64,000 nt of DNA from the NCBI GenBank assembly GCA_037576215.1, contig JBANDB010000006.1:4526001-4590000 (forward strand), read 5' to 3'. Both the position numbers and the translations under genes were made by a program. The DNA is from Armillaria gallica. Its lineage: Eukaryota; Basidiomycota; Agaricomycetes; Agaricales; Physalacriaceae. Shown here piece after piece: positions 9,036 to 20,639 of this stretch (positions are counted from its first letter, which is position 1; each line of letters starts with the position of its first letter). The notes under the pieces are model-generated. The model was not told the DNA's origin. It searched no databases and saw nothing but the letters and a program-made list of their open reading frames with translations.

Positions 9036-11370
9036 TTTGCACAGGAATATGTTGCCAATTCAATTACTCCCGATGTAAACGGAGCAAAGTTCATGATCCA
9101 AGAAAGTATTATATGTAAGCGAAACAGTGACACACACTAATTCAACACGATAACATTCGAGGTAAAACCTTGTTGCAACTACACTCCCCTGAGGTTCTCG
9201 TTGCATACACCTAGTAATAACGGGATGAACAGGCGTCGTATGTACCATCCTTTTCCTCACATCAAGCCTCTGTACTGACTAGAGTGGTTAGGGCTCCTCT
9301 GGCGACAACGTTGGATTCAACGGGATCGCTATACAAATCCTTCACACAGAGACAACACGGTATGTAGCCGTAAAATCCAATACAAATGCATTGAATAACA
9401 GTATCATTGAGAAAGACATATCTTCAATACTATTCAAACATCTCCAACGACCCTATCACCGCTCCCATTGAAGACGGCTTATCGATCGAAGATATCAAAG
9501 TCCCAAATCAACGAGTCTATACGGGTGGAATGCCCGTCATACAATCCTCTCTCGCTGACACCCCCTGTGCCAGCCTTGGCGTTGATGGACTGTTGAAAAC
9601 ATTGAACAGCACTCTTGGCACCAAATACGACCTCACCCCTTCTCTGTCATCCCTTCTTGAAGTGTACATCTCACATAAATATGACTTCGGCACTGTATAC
9701 GGTTATCTCCGCCCCATATGGTTCGACTGCGACTTGAACGACATCCAAGATTTACTGCGCACCTCAGAAGCGAAGGACAAAAAAATACGACAAGATGCGG
9801 TAGTTGATGGCCAGATCACCGAGAAGGGACTGACCATGGCCCCTAGGCGCGTCTGGGATCTCTTCAGCAATAGGGTGGTGCCGTGGTGGGTTGCCTCTCA
9901 TACACCATGGGGAATATCACATGCCTGGTTGGATGCCAGCTTTCGCAAAAATGTGCTCACTCCCATTAATGGACATCAATGGCCTGTGCCCATCCCAAAA
10001 GATGCCAGTCTCGATCTCGTCCGTATCGAAATGCTGAATCTCGGAGCTGAGTATGCATGGCTGGATGTCCTCTGTTTGAGGCAGGAAGGGGGGCAAAATG
10101 AAGGTCTGCGTGCGGGGGAGTGGATGTTGGATGTACCCAATATCGGAAATGCATATGTTAAGGAAAAGGTGGTTTACTACTTCAACGGGCTCGGACGGCC
10201 CTTGGAGCGCGGTTTCGATTTCGATAGTGCTCGGAGTTGGTTCAAACGCACGTGGACATTACAGGAGACGAGTCATAACTGGACAATAGGCGGAGATACG
10301 GGTGACGAGCTGTTGAATGAAGAAGTACGAAAAAGATTCGAGTCGCAACTGGTATCCATGGAAGGGTTCTTGGATGTGGTACGCTGGCTATCGCTGTTGC
10401 GGGATCGCACGTCCGAGAAGGATGTGGATAAAGTTGCAGCCCTGACATACTTTGTGGCATCCGGCAGCACACCAGCACACAATGAAACACGAGTTACACG
10501 ACCCACATCTACCACTCACGATTACACAAAGATCGACCCCATTTCAAACCATAACTCCATCGGAACAGGTGATCCAGCCTCGATCATAGCACCGGCATAC
10601 TCTGAGCTGGAGTCTGCTGAAGATGCTTGGACAGCGTTGGTGAAGGTGATGGCGTGGCATCATCGTTCAGAGATGCTCTTTTCGTATCATGAACCCGGAC
10701 CCAGAAAGAATACATGGAGACCATCATGGCAGCAGGCTATGAACTGCCAGTGGGATACGCGGCATTTCTCAACGGATCACAACCAGGGCCTTTTCGGGAT
10801 CGTTTTTCACAATATGGAGACAGGTACCTATTCATACTATGGTTGGTGCTTTGAATCGGTACAGGTGCAAGGGTTGGCCACACCGGTAGCAGCACCCCGC
10901 AATGGACATCTGATTGTCCAAGCCCTGAACAGAGAGGATCATCGATACGAAATTTCCACTGGCCATCAATACCCAATACCGGACGGCGTATATTCAATGC
11001 TAGGTGGCCGACGAATAGGATCAAATTATTCAAATATTCCATGCGTTGTTGGAAAAATGCTGCCCGATCGAATATTCATAAAGACATCAGTGTTCGAAAT
11101 CATTGACCGGCCGAAGGATTGGGAATGGGAGAGTCTGGGTGTTAAAAAGTCGAATACTGTTCTTGGTTGAACTACTTAAACCAAAGTCAATTATAGTTTC
11201 TGTATACGCTTCGGAAAACCATTACTCCTTACTCCATAAAATGATGCACCTTGTATTGAATACTACTTCTGGTATTTAAACCACGTTCATTCCCTTCATG
11301 CGACCTTGATATAAGATATATAATCTTACAGATCTCACACCATCGCAGCAAGCACACTCCTGATAGGTCG
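8965..11370. repeat. Segmental duplication, copy B
   Basis: Counterpart of 1-2390. It holds the oxidoreductase tail, the non-coding spacer, the conserved candidate intron at 9360-9401, the HET frame and about 200 bp of 3' flank. The two copies lie head to tail about 8.97 kb apart. Confidence 0.85.
9407..11170 (+). CDS. HET-domain-like protein, copy B
   Basis: Paralog of the gene at 428-2191, also 587 open codons. It keeps all HET-like blocks: RRVWDLFSNRVVPWW, GISHAWLD, YAWLDVLCLRQ, NIGNAYV and RSWFKRTWTLQE. The two proteins are nearly identical around these blocks but differ by short indels and many substitutions at residues 315-345 and throughout the last 150 residues. This fits a conserved signalling domain joined to a faster-evolving region. 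The frame starts at a TTG; the first in-frame ATG is 9530, so the true start probably lies in an upstream exon. Two open copies in a decayed setting suggest that both are, or recently were, under selection. Function is inferred from HET family membership. Confidence 0.8.
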   Translation: MRKTYLQYYSNISNDPITAPIEDGLSIEDIKVPNQRVYTGGMPVIQSSLADTPCASLGVDGLLKTLNSTLGTKYDLTPSLSSLLEVYISHKYDFGTVYGYLRPIWFDCDLNDIQDLLRTSEAKDKKIRQDAVVDGQITEKGLTMAPRRVWDLFSNRVVPWWVASHTPWGISHAWLDASFRKNVLTPINGHQWPVPIPKDASLDLVRIEMLNLGAEYAWLDVLCLRQEGGQNEGLRAGEWMLDVPNIGNAYVKEKVVYYFNGLGRPLERGFDFDSARSWFKRTWTLQETSHNWTIGGDTGDELLNEEVRKRFESQLVSMEGFLDVVRWLSLLRDRTSEKDVDKVAALTYFVASGSTPAHNETRVTRPTSTTHDYTKIDPISNHNSIGTGDPASIIAPAYSELESAEDAWTALVKVMAWHHRSEMLFSYHEPGPRKNTWRPSWQQAMNCQWDTRHFSTDHNQGLFGIVFHNMETGTYSYYGWCFESVQVQGLATPVAAPRNGHLIVQALNREDHRYEISTGHQYPIPDGVYSMLGGRRIGSNYSNIPCVVGKMLPDRIFIKTSVFEIIDRPKDWEWESLGVKKSNTVLG

Positions 11371-11499
11371 TACCTTTCCGACGAGTCCCTTCCCTGTCTC
11401 ACAAACCATATGCATGGCGAAAAAGAATGATGTTTCATTCAATGATACTTCGTATCCTTGAGAGTTCTACTATAACGAGCAAATTGAGATGTAAGAGAT

Positions 11500-12800
11500 C
11501 TCTTCTCCTTGGCGAATATAACCCCAACGAAGCTTCGTTCCGCTCGTCTTGGTATCACTCGTAGTGGGTAGCGATGCTCCCGCATGGATGCGGGAACGAA
11601 AGGCCAATTCTTCTTCCACTCTGCAATCAAGAGCTCGATTTCTCCTGCGGACGGTCGAAATTGCATCATAAGAGAGGCTATCTTGCAATGTCTCCGCTCC
11701 TTCTCTTCCGCATCAGCCCTAGCTCCTGGTTTCCTCTTCCGTCAGCTGCGATTGATGAGTATGTATGCATCAAGTGAACACCGGAATAGAGCTTGGTTGG
11801 CGGCGGAGTCGATGCATCCTGGGTTGAAGTTGAACCCTTCAACATCACAGCGGTCAGGACTCGGAGAGAATTCGTGCTGGGTCCCTCTCAGGGAAGGTTT
11901 GGGGATGTAAAAAAGAGCCAAAATATGGCATGGAATTTCCAACGTACGAAGAATGCGAGGGATACAACTAGTATCTAATGCAAGTCGAGAGAGTTATTGA
12001 GTAACACAAAGTGACAAGAATATTTTGCTGACTCAAACGTGTTAAATCCCTCCAGTCTCGATGACGTCTGTCCGAGCCGTTCGGTCCTTCATAAGATCAT
12101 ATCCTTCAAAGGGATGATGGTCCAAGACGTTGTGTATTTGGCCTGACCTAAGTAAATCGATCCTATGTTGACCATGGTTGTTGGAGTAGTAATCGTACGG
12201 CTTTCTCTTGTCGAGACAGCCCCCGCTTCGCCTTCCCGAATATACATCCATCAGAGCTTCAGCGCCATCGTTCCGCTCGTCTTGGTATCCCGCTGGGAAC
12301 CGCGCCTAGTGGGTAGTGATGTTCGCACTGCGTTCTTGAAGGATGTGGGAACGAAGTGCTATTATCTCTTCTTCCATTGGTGGGCAGGAGCCCACTTTCT
12401 CCTGTCGCCGTCTGAACTGGCACCGTAAGAAAGGCCATTTAACAGCCTCTCCACCCCTTCTCTTCCACATCGGTTCCGCCGCGGCTCTAGTTCCTGATTT
12501 CGGGACCCTCTTCCCTGAGGCTCGTGAAATCCCACCTTGAATGGAGCGTCACCCGCAAATGATGGGTATTCTTCAAGTAGTCGCCTAAATAGAGCTAACG
12601 AAGACGCCGATACCGCCAGTTCGATGCTGGTTTGGCGGTGGAGTGGTCGTGTCCTAGGCTGAGCCAACACATTGTTGTGGCTGCGCATGGATGAAGCTGA
12701 ATCCCTCTCGTTCAGCGAGAGAAGGTTTAGAGCCGCGAAAAGAGGGATGTTATGTACATCTTGTGCGAAATTCCGTGGCAGGGTCTGGGACAATTCATCG
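11500..12800 (-). repeat. Diverged tandem duplication of an unknown minus-strand sequence
   Basis: 11540-11960 and 12265-12790 align by eye. Shared landmarks are CGTTCCGCTCGTCTTGGTAT near the left ends, CCTTCTCTTCC followed by a proline-type CTAG.TCCTG segment in the middle, and GAAGGTTT near the right ends. On the minus strand the first unit has a protein-like segment (IELLIAEWKKNWPFVPASM) and the second has LALFRRLLEEYPSFAGDAPF. I recognise no family. Stops break both units, so this is probably a duplicated gene or element in decay. Confidence 0.5.
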
Positions 12801-12829
12801 TCTCGGGCTCCCATACCCTGGTGAGCGAG

Positions 12830-13510
12830 GGTGCACTATCTCGTCGAGAGTGTCCTAGCAGAGATAAAGCAAGGTGCACCGAAGACGGCGCGTCTCTCTG
12901 ATTGTCTGAAGATGAGAAGGATTTCAACTCTTCTGTCGTTGGATCTTTATACGCAGATTACTGTCATTCGACGACGGATCAGGCACGTAAGATATGGAGT
13001 AGGTCTCCGTCCTTTCCTCTGCTGGTATGCTCCTGCTTGCTCTGTGAATATGCCTGTTGAACCATTTTTAGGTCGAGCCTTCACGAAGAAAGGTGCTCAC
13101 GAACGTTCCCTGAATCATCACAAGGAAAGACCAACTCTTTTTGTCTACACTTCTCGACTTCCATCAGGACGGTGGTGCGTCTTCTGGGTTTCGATGTTTC
13201 TGTTGCAGGTGACGGTGAGGAGGAGCGCGCGTGTTATGGTAGTGTCGGCAGATAGAACTTGAAGAAGGCTGTGTATACGCAGAAGTGTGGAGCATGGATA
13301 ACCGGGGGTAACCAAAGAGAATCTTCCCTTCCGCAGGCCTCGTCGGGAATTGATACCTTGCGGCAGCCCTGAACAGAGTTTGTCACCCCAAATCGAGAAC
13401 CACAGAAGCTTGGGAAAACGAAGTGAACTTGAGGTGGAACGGGCTACACAGGAGCTAACACTGGTCAAAAACATGAGAAAGTATAATTCACCTGAATAAA
13501 ATAGCGTGCC
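12830..13510. other. Unassigned stretch
   Basis: Short overlapping frames on both strands without recognisable motifs. The right end (from about 13,520) is shared with 21,640 onward and belongs to the upstream region of the oxidoreductase family. Confidence 0.35.
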
Positions 13511-14141
13511 TTGGTCTTGCGTCCTGTTCCCTGATGTCGTTAGCTTGTTTGCAGGAAAGCGACATGCCATCTCCATGCAAAGCGCACGACCTCAATATCG
13601 AAGTTGAATGTTGAGACACGGGAGGTGTGAGCGAGCGGAGGATCGACTTGGCATCATCTCAGCCAGGGAGAAAAGCATGAAGATACAATTCGCTTTCAAG
13701 CTTCAAATTTATTCACATTGCTCCTCACAACTTGATATCCAACCATCTGTTTCAAAAGGGGGCGTTCTTACTATGCATTGGTCTTAATTTGATTTGTTCC
13801 TAGAGAAGAAAGCACGTTAAAGCTGAAAACTGGTGGGATGTCGGTATTAATCGTACCATGTCAGTATATGCCCATGGCCCTGCCAAATTTATGAGGAATT
13901 TCGCTTCGCCTGTTACACCCGACAGTCCCGTCAAACACGTTGGTTCGTACGATAGTCATGGCAGTCATGGTCACAAATGCGTTGATGTAAATATGGAACC
14001 ACAATTTTCACGCTTATCCGACGGGCCGTGTTTCCTGATCCTGACGATGATCATCGGCAAGCCGTTACAGTGGCCTGATGTTCTCGCGGGAAACTGCTCG
14101 CCAGTGAAAACCCGAGGTGTATTCATCATCGACAATCTCTG

Positions 14142-15530
14142 ATGGTAGCACTATTTTCTGTCCTACGAGTAGCTATCGATGTTCTACGAGAAATCGTCTC
14201 TTCGTACCGGCGCGTCTCTAAACGGGTAAAGCAATCTCCTGGACTCCCAGTTCCTAATCCCACTACTCCGTTCTGGTCGATCCCAGCGTCGCCAATCCAA
14301 AAAGAAGGCTCGTCTGCAACCCTACCAATACGCGCGGACGTTGTGATTATCGGGTCTGGGATAACGGGTACGGCGTTCGCGCGTACGCTGCTTGATGCGG
14401 ATGGGTCGTTGGAGGTTGTGATGCTTGAAGCGAGAGATGCGTGTTCTGGGGCTACAGCACGGAATGGAGGATACATCACGCCGCCGCTGTACCACGATCA
14501 CCTCGACTTGAAGAAGAAACACGGTGCAGAGGCAGCGAAGCAGATTATCCAATTCCGGCTCTCGCACCTGGACGAACTGATAAACGTTGCAGAGGAGGAA
14601 GGCCTGACGGAAGAGAGCCAGTGTCGCAAGGTGGATACCTATGATGTCTATTTTGACAAAGCCGTGTTTGAGGGAGCCAAGGAGAAGCTGGAGCGCTATT
14701 TGGAGGAGCTGCCGAGCGAGACGGGTGGCTGGGGTACGATGGAGGGACCAGCAGGGATGCAGCATGCGGACGGGGTGTGCGGGGTCATCTCGACAACGGG
14801 CGGCGCGGTACATCCATATCGGCTTGTTACGGGAATCCTATCGCGGCTTCTCAATACGTACTCGTCATTTTGGCTGTACACGCATACACCCTGTCTTTCC
14901 ATCCACGACAACATCGTTCATACGCCCCGCGGCGACATTCGCGCCAAACACATCGTCCACGCTACCAACGGATGGACGTCCCACCTCCTCGCGCCAATGC
15001 GGGAAAAGATCGTTCCCGTGCGAGGACATATGACAGCACAACGCGCTGGAACAGACTTGGACGATGAATGGCTTGGAACGCGCTCGTGTGTTCTATACCC
15101 GAGCGCGTCCGAGGGATCGATGGGACTATCTCACCCAGCAGCCGCCTGACCCTGCGACACTCGGCGAGAAACTCCATGCAGAGTGGCGGCGGCATCGAGA
15201 CAGGCACCCCATCCTTCTTTGATGCTGTGGGATATGCTGACGGTCGAGTTTCGATTCTCGGCTTACTTTGGTGTGGCACTGGCAGCGTATTTCGGGAAAT
15301 GGTGGGGAGGCGAGTCGGCTGACGAGGCGCTTGAAGAAGGCGTGGTCTGGTGTTTTGGGCATCTCTGCGGATGGACTGCCGTGGATTGGCAGTGTTCCTT
15401 CAAAGATGGAGGGAAGCGAGTGGATTGTGGCAGGCTATTCGGGCGAGGGAATGGTCCATGCCTGGATGGGTGGAAAGGTGTTGGGCTGGGGAAAGACGTT
15501 GATTGGCTCCCCGCTCCATTTCGCGTCACA
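14142..15530 (+). pseudogene. DAO-type FAD oxidoreductase, copy C (longest copy, frameshifted C-terminus)
   Basis: The ATG at 14142 opens about 325 codons in family register. In order they are an N-terminal segment with SPGLPVPNPTTPFWSIP, the FAD-binding glycine motif GSGITG within ADVVIIGSGITGTAFAR, the ACSGATARNGGYITPPLYHD block, and HATNGWTSHLLAP with KIVPVRGHM. Near 15,109 the frame slips; YLTQQPPDPATLGEKLHAE continues in another frame, a few bases are lost near 15,180, and further shifts occur before the C-terminal GVLGISADGLPWIGSVPSKM and AGYSGEGMVHAW motifs (15,345-15,475). Four frame changes make a functional protein unlikely unless unseen introns exist. Conserved upstream sequence from 13,520 is shared with the copies at 21.6 and 42.8 kb. 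Confidence 0.8.
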
Positions 15531-15559
15531 GAAAAAAGGTGGAGAAAGACGAACATCGT

Positions 15560-16126
15560 GTCCTTGTTATAGCCCGTGTTTCAAATGTTCTCTTGTACGC
15601 GTCGGGAATGTCCGAACAATCTATTCCTCCTACTACACTTCATAAAAATATCCAAAGACCCGTCTCTCACTTTCGCACTCCCTTGCTTGGCGAGTCGATA
15701 AGGCGAGCCTGTGTAGATGATTTGTCACTCTACATGGTCCCCTACCTCATTGCTAGGGTGCAAGACCTTCGACACCTCCGAACTGTTAGCATGTATACCA
15801 TCCTCGCTGCTTGCACGCTATGTCATCGGCGATTGATTCAGATCCTCGTACCTCCTGGGTCTTCTGAATATCCTGGGTCGGAAATCTTCAACGCATCAGG
15901 TCGCCCCAGACCGTCGGGGTGAGAGTAAATTGTCAAGAGATTACTTCGCAAGCTCAAAGGTGCCATTCTTTGACTGTGTGGTATTCTCTGCTCAGAGATC
16001 AGGAACCGCACCCGTGATTCCTAGCTTCACCAAACCAGCTCTGAGACTGATATCAGTGTCAATCAAGTGATATCGATGAAGAGGAAAGCAAGGAACTCAG
16101 ACCTGTGGGACAATTCAAACATGTTT
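15560..16126. other. Intergenic, no feature seen
   Basis: Lies between the oxidoreductase tail and the 3' end of the F-box gene. Only short random frames are present and the HET gene is not found here, unlike downstream of copies A and B. Confidence 0.5.
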
Positions 16127-17695
16127 CTAGACTATTCGGTCTTCATATTTCACAGTGAACCCGTTTCTCTGGAGCGCTTGCCACCGTGATGCCAATGACG
16201 GATCGTCAAATGTCAAAGGTTCATCTAGGTAAACCTCTTCTAACATTCCATACTCTGTTCGATCCTTCATACGTGATTCCACCATCTGCAAGAGTGTCTT
16301 GTCGTCGGGAATCGACTTCGAGTGCCGTAAATTGAGGGTACGGAGCTCAGGAAGGATATCGTTATTATTGCTCGAATGGGTAAGAGCAGAAAGGAGGTGT
16401 TCGTCGACAATCTTGGCTGAAACGCAGAGGTGTTCCATTTGAGTGGTGCAGGACAGCATGTCGACCAGACCGCCTTTTCCAACCTCACTCCTGGGTGCAA
16501 TCACTGTCAATTGCGGTATTCCACGACGTCGATGATGAGGCAGAATCTCCGGAAATACGAAAACAGTGCTGTCACTGTCCTCATTGTCCAGAGTAAAATG
16601 TACACAGAACAGTGCCGGAAGCTCTAGAGATTCGAAAAGATGGGCAATGGAGGAGGGGGCCGCGCCGTCCCATTCGGAAATCATCAGCTTGGGCATCATG
16701 ATTGGAGAATTTAGGCGTTCGAAAGGCTTCGAGTCTTCAAAGTGCAGCCTCAGTTTTTCAATGTTGGGTGTCTTGCGCAAAAAGGAGAAGATGTGTTTAA
16801 CGAACGGCCCGCGGATTACTAGCTCTGTTAGTGCCTTTCCGCCATCTGGGAGATAGATATGACGGCATAGTGTTGACTCGATAAATAGGATGCGGAGGCT
16901 CTGGGCCATCTCGAAGGTACGGATGGGCGCTTTAGCATCCTCTGGGAGTTCCATGCGGAGATAGTGAAGCGACTCGAGATATGATCCATAGGTCGAGAGC
17001 ACCGCAAGGGACTTGGCAGGGATGCATGCATGCAAGTGCTTCCAATAAGGTATGGATGTCAGGAGGATAGGTATGAAGGCATGAGAAGATACATCGTTTA
17101 TGCTCGACAGTCTGATCGTTAGCTGACACCGATACGCCCTTTGAATGTGTAACCCAAGCATGAACCGGTGCAGACGCACATCTTTGGGCTTGCGGTACTG
17201 TTCAAAATCTATGGAGAGGCACTTCCACAATGATGCGGTAGACAAAGCCACTCTCCGCCAAGAACGACAGACTTGAGATATTGTCCATGGTGGGTGCCGC
17301 GAGTCAAGGGTGTTGAGTGTGTCCCGCTTCTTGAGGAGGTCGTAGACCTCATGGACGCAAAATGAGAATATATGCCTCAGTATGTCGTCGGGAATAGAGC
17401 GAATGGGGTGCAGCAATGTTTCAGCGGCACGCAGATTTTCCGTGACTTTTGCTTGACCGTCCAGAAGCGTGTTCAGCGTCTGCTGCACACGAGCAATCCT
17501 CTCCTTCAAAACTGAAAGCAGTTCCGAAGATTCGGATACAGTCGCACGTAGGGATACCCGATCTGTTTCCAACAGGGAACCGTTGCATTTTAGTAACGTT
17601 TGGATTCTTGGATCGTCTGAAATTGACTTGGGAATATCAGGACACGAATGCAAAGAGCAGGCCGCGGATATCGGAGGGGAAGAGCGCGCTGCCAT
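16127..17695 (-). CDS. F-box protein, Agaricomycete type, intact
   Basis: F-box proteins select substrates for SCF ubiquitin ligases through Skp1 binding. This 522-codon frame starts at an ATG (17695). Residues about 50-95 form a heptad-rich helix of the kind that precedes the F-box in this family. The F-box follows: HPIRSIPDDILRHIFSFCV (about 95-115), then after a short insert WTISQVCRSWRRVALSTASLWKCL (about 135-160). The rest is an irregular leucine-rich series (LRILFIESTL, LTELVIRGPFV, LRTLNLRHSK) expected to fold as LRR-like repeats that bind the target. No frameshift is seen, in contrast to the neighbouring gene. Target and regulation are unknown. Such families are large and fast-evolving in mushrooms. 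Confidence 0.85.
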   Translation of the reverse strand: MAARSSPPISAACSLHSCPDIPKSISDDPRIQTLLKCNGSLLETDRVSLRATVSESSELLSVLKERIARVQQTLNTLLDGQAKVTENLRAAETLLHPIRSIPDDILRHIFSFCVHEVYDLLKKRDTLNTLDSRHPPWTISQVCRSWRRVALSTASLWKCLSIDFEQYRKPKDVRLHRFMLGLHIQRAYRCQLTIRLSSINDVSSHAFIPILLTSIPYWKHLHACIPAKSLAVLSTYGSYLESLHYLRMELPEDAKAPIRTFEMAQSLRILFIESTLCRHIYLPDGGKALTELVIRGPFVKHIFSFLRKTPNIEKLRLHFEDSKPFERLNSPIMMPKLMISEWDGAAPSSIAHLFESLELPALFCVHFTLDNEDSDSTVFVFPEILPHHRRRGIPQLTVIAPRSEVGKGGLVDMLSCTTQMEHLCVSAKIVDEHLLSALTHSSNNNDILPELRTLNLRHSKSIPDDKTLLQMVESRMKDRTEYGMLEEVYLDEPLTFDDPSLASRWQALQRNGFTVKYEDRIV

Positions 17696-18378
17696 GGAAG
17701 AGACTCTGCATGCAAGTTACTAAATTTTCGTCATTTCAGAACATAGAACACATACGTGCAATCCAAAATGTTGTACGATCTAGTGCGGTTTAATTGAATC
17801 AAATGGGATTGGTTATCTCGAAAAGAGTTCTGCAGATGTCTATCAGATTAATCAAAAAGCCACTTGAGCTTCCAATTTAGAGACGCACATCACTGTGTCA
17901 GCGGTTGCCCAACAGAGCGACTCGATCCCTTGCTGTCGTAGAGCAGTGATAGGCTCTGTCTTGCTATTTGAGTTACCAGGGTAGTAATACGTTTGAGTAT
18001 CACGACTCTGCGGACGATGGTAGACGGAACAAAATGTTAGAACTTAGAACGAAAGGAAAGTTGAAAAAGTGTCAGGCTCGACAACTAACCACGTGCCTAT
18101 GTGATAGTCGCGTCAGTCAATGTCACGTCAATTCCTGAGTCTACCCTCAGCCATCATCACCGACGAGCGAGGATAATCCTCTTCAGCGCTTACCTCAAGA
18201 TTTAGACTGGTGGAACGGTGCAGGCATGGATCCATCTTTCTCCTACACAATACCCCGCGTCTAGGCATAATCTTCTCATTGACCCGCAGTTGAAGTTGAA
18301 TACAGTATGGTAACAAAGTAGCAATCCTACCAACAAGTCGTTTCCCTCCCCAAAATCGCCACGCCCTTCTGGGTGCCT
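17696..18378. other. Intergenic, no feature seen
   Basis: Separates two minus-strand F-box-type genes. No tRNA-like fold, repeat or supported frame was found. Confidence 0.5.
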
Positions 18379-20059
18379 TCAAGACGACCCACCCCTTATC
18401 TGCTGATCCCTGCGCACCAACTGATATGCCTCCAAAACCATAGACTTAACCTGATCCCATCCTTGCCCTCCACTAATCGAAACAAAGAAAGGGAACGTCC
18501 CATCCAGAAAACGTGCCACGCTTGCGACACGTGAAACACTCGTGTTGGGAGACGAGAAAATGCGTAATCTATGAGAAAGCGGGCCATGATGATCCTGGAG
18601 CGGGGCGTCGTCATTAGGAAATGCGACGGGCATGGAAAGCTCGCTCAGATGAGGGCAACATTTTGCTAGAGTGCAGAGCACTTCGTATGTCGGACAAGGT
18701 CCTTGGAGGACTGGGATAACAATGACTCTGATATCCGATCATGCAGGTGCGAGGAGAAGCTCGACGGTGTCGTTTTCCAAGGAGAGCATGCCGTTATAAG
18801 TGAATGCCTGAAGTTTACAAAGGTCGTAAAGCGGCTCAAAAACGACCCTTGTAGATTCCCAATATTGCTGTGCCAGTTGTCCGTAATATGTCCGATAATT
18901 CAAGGACAGAGTTATAAGAGAAGGGAAGCGTGAAACAATTTCTGCATGAAAATCTTGCATGAATTCACCGATCTCGTTATAAGACTGGCTGTAGGCATCG
19001 ATATACGTCAGGGAAGTCAGAGATCCCGGGCGAATCAGCCGAAGAATACGAGGCATTGACGAAACGTGAGCTGTGATGTGTAGAGATACGAGGGATCGGA
19101 ATCCATCACAGGTCTGCCGGCTGTCGGTGGGCAGACTCTGGGAAATGACAATCTGGAGATGCGCATGAGGAAAGCTGGACTAAAAAATCGACATCGGCTG
19201 GGTGCGACTCGATTTTCAATCTACGTAGCTTACGAAGCCCGGAGAAGTCGGTGAAGGGGCATATTGTTCCTAAAGGCCGAGGATTGTTTCCGTCTGGTAC
19301 GCAGGATATGGTGAATGAACGAAGCGTTGGTAGCTTCCAGACGACTGTTCGTACAGATGCGGATGCCGTGTCAATCACTGCATATGCAGGGAAAGCGATC
19401 GTAACATCATCCAGCAGAGGGCTGGACAAAAAGAAAAGTATTGAAGTGTCGGCGGCAAAGTTCATGTCGACATTGAGTTTCTGTAAGTTGGGGGAGAGAG
19501 GCACCTGTCTCTCAGCAAGGCGCAGGAATATGGTGGATGAATGGATAGTGCGCAACTGTGCGTCAAGAGTGATAGAACGTATGCGGCGAGAGTACTGTTT
19601 GAATCGGACCCATGTACCATCCGATATGATATCGGGAAGCATCTATAATGGTCAGGACCGATTCTGAGTGAAAGTGAAGGGCGACATACCCATTGTCCAT
19701 CGTCTGGTGAGAGTACGAGGAAAGAGATACAGAAGTGGCTTCATCCCTCGTATCTCCTGCCAGAGGCAATCGAGCGCTGTTTCAGAGACGGCATGGCATG
19801 TCAGTGCCAGAGAGTAGAGAGAATGGACGCGTATTCCATTGACAAGACTACCGGGCGCTTGTTCGATATCCCAAAGATCCTTACAAATGGAACCAAGCAG
19901 GTCGGCATTGTAGAGCACTGCCATAACTGGATCGTCAGTGATTGAGTCTGCCATGTATTGAGATGAAAGACGGGGCGGAGAGGTAGGAGTGAAAGGTGTC
20001 TGAGGTCGAAGGAGCGAAGCAGGGAAATAACATGCCTTGTGGCTGTCGTGAGGCATCAT
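18379..20059 (-). pseudogene. F-box/LRR-like protein gene with frameshifts
   Basis: Minus-strand segments give a plausible protein: YSLALTCHAVSETALDCLWQ (F-box-like region, about 19,800), then GTWVRFKQYSRRIRSITLD (about 19,590), LRKLRRLKIESHP (about 19,210), GFRSLVSLHITAHVSSMPR (about 19,070), FPSLITLSLNYRTYYGQ, CPHLSELSMPV and SISGGQGWDQVKSMVLEAYQ near the end. A 47-nt GTATGT..TAG intron (19,643-19,689) is well formed but joins the exons out of phase. A second single-base shift lies near 19,160, between VDFLV and AHLQIVISQSLP. A stop follows LLLAPA at 18,739. Taken together this is a decaying gene, though an unrecognised splice pattern could rescue part of it. The start could be the ATG at 20,059 or at 19,954. 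Confidence 0.6.
19643..19689 (-). other. Candidate 47-nt intron in the F-box/LRR-like gene
   Basis: Donor GTATGT, branch-like CCTGACC and acceptor TATAG on the minus strand. The flanking frames share the same genomic register, so a 47-nt intron leaves a one-base phase error. Either the gene is dead or the intron border is not as drawn. Confidence 0.5.
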
Positions 20060-20470
20060 GCATCATGGCTGAGTGTGAGAGATAGAAGCCATGAAAGCAA
20101 AATACCATAGATGTCGTGTAGATTTAGACTCCTGTATCATAATTGCTGACCACTGGGTTTCAATGAGGTTTATGTTACTGAATCGATAGAGTATGACCTA
20201 TTATCATCGGAGACTTCACCAAAGAGTAGAAACTCGGTATATATGTTTGTGAAGGACATTGTCTGTCTGCGTGCTGCAAAGGACCTCGAGGAACCACGGG
20301 AGTCCGAGTTGAGAGAAGGAAAAACGGGCGAGTGAATCCTTGGGTCGGTGGCGTCTCTTCACCACACGGGATTCATCGATGCTGAATCTAGCACACGGGA
20401 GCCCCCACTACAAGGAGAACAAGAACATGGGTAGGTCTCAAATTCAACGAGATATTGGTTGCTCGCAGGC
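20060..20470. other. Intergenic, no feature seen
   Basis: No supported gene. Short frames only. Confidence 0.5.
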
Positions 20471-20639
20471 ACTTGTAACAACTTGTTAGAAGAACGAGAG
20501 CGAAGTCGAGGGAGGAAATGGCTGGTGTCGAAGGGATGCCGAGAAGGAACAAACGAGTCTATGTCGGCAAGTGATGCATTCATCTATCCAGCGGTGGTTA
20601 TGACAGTCTGTGGGGCAGGAATTTAGAAGGAGAATAAGA

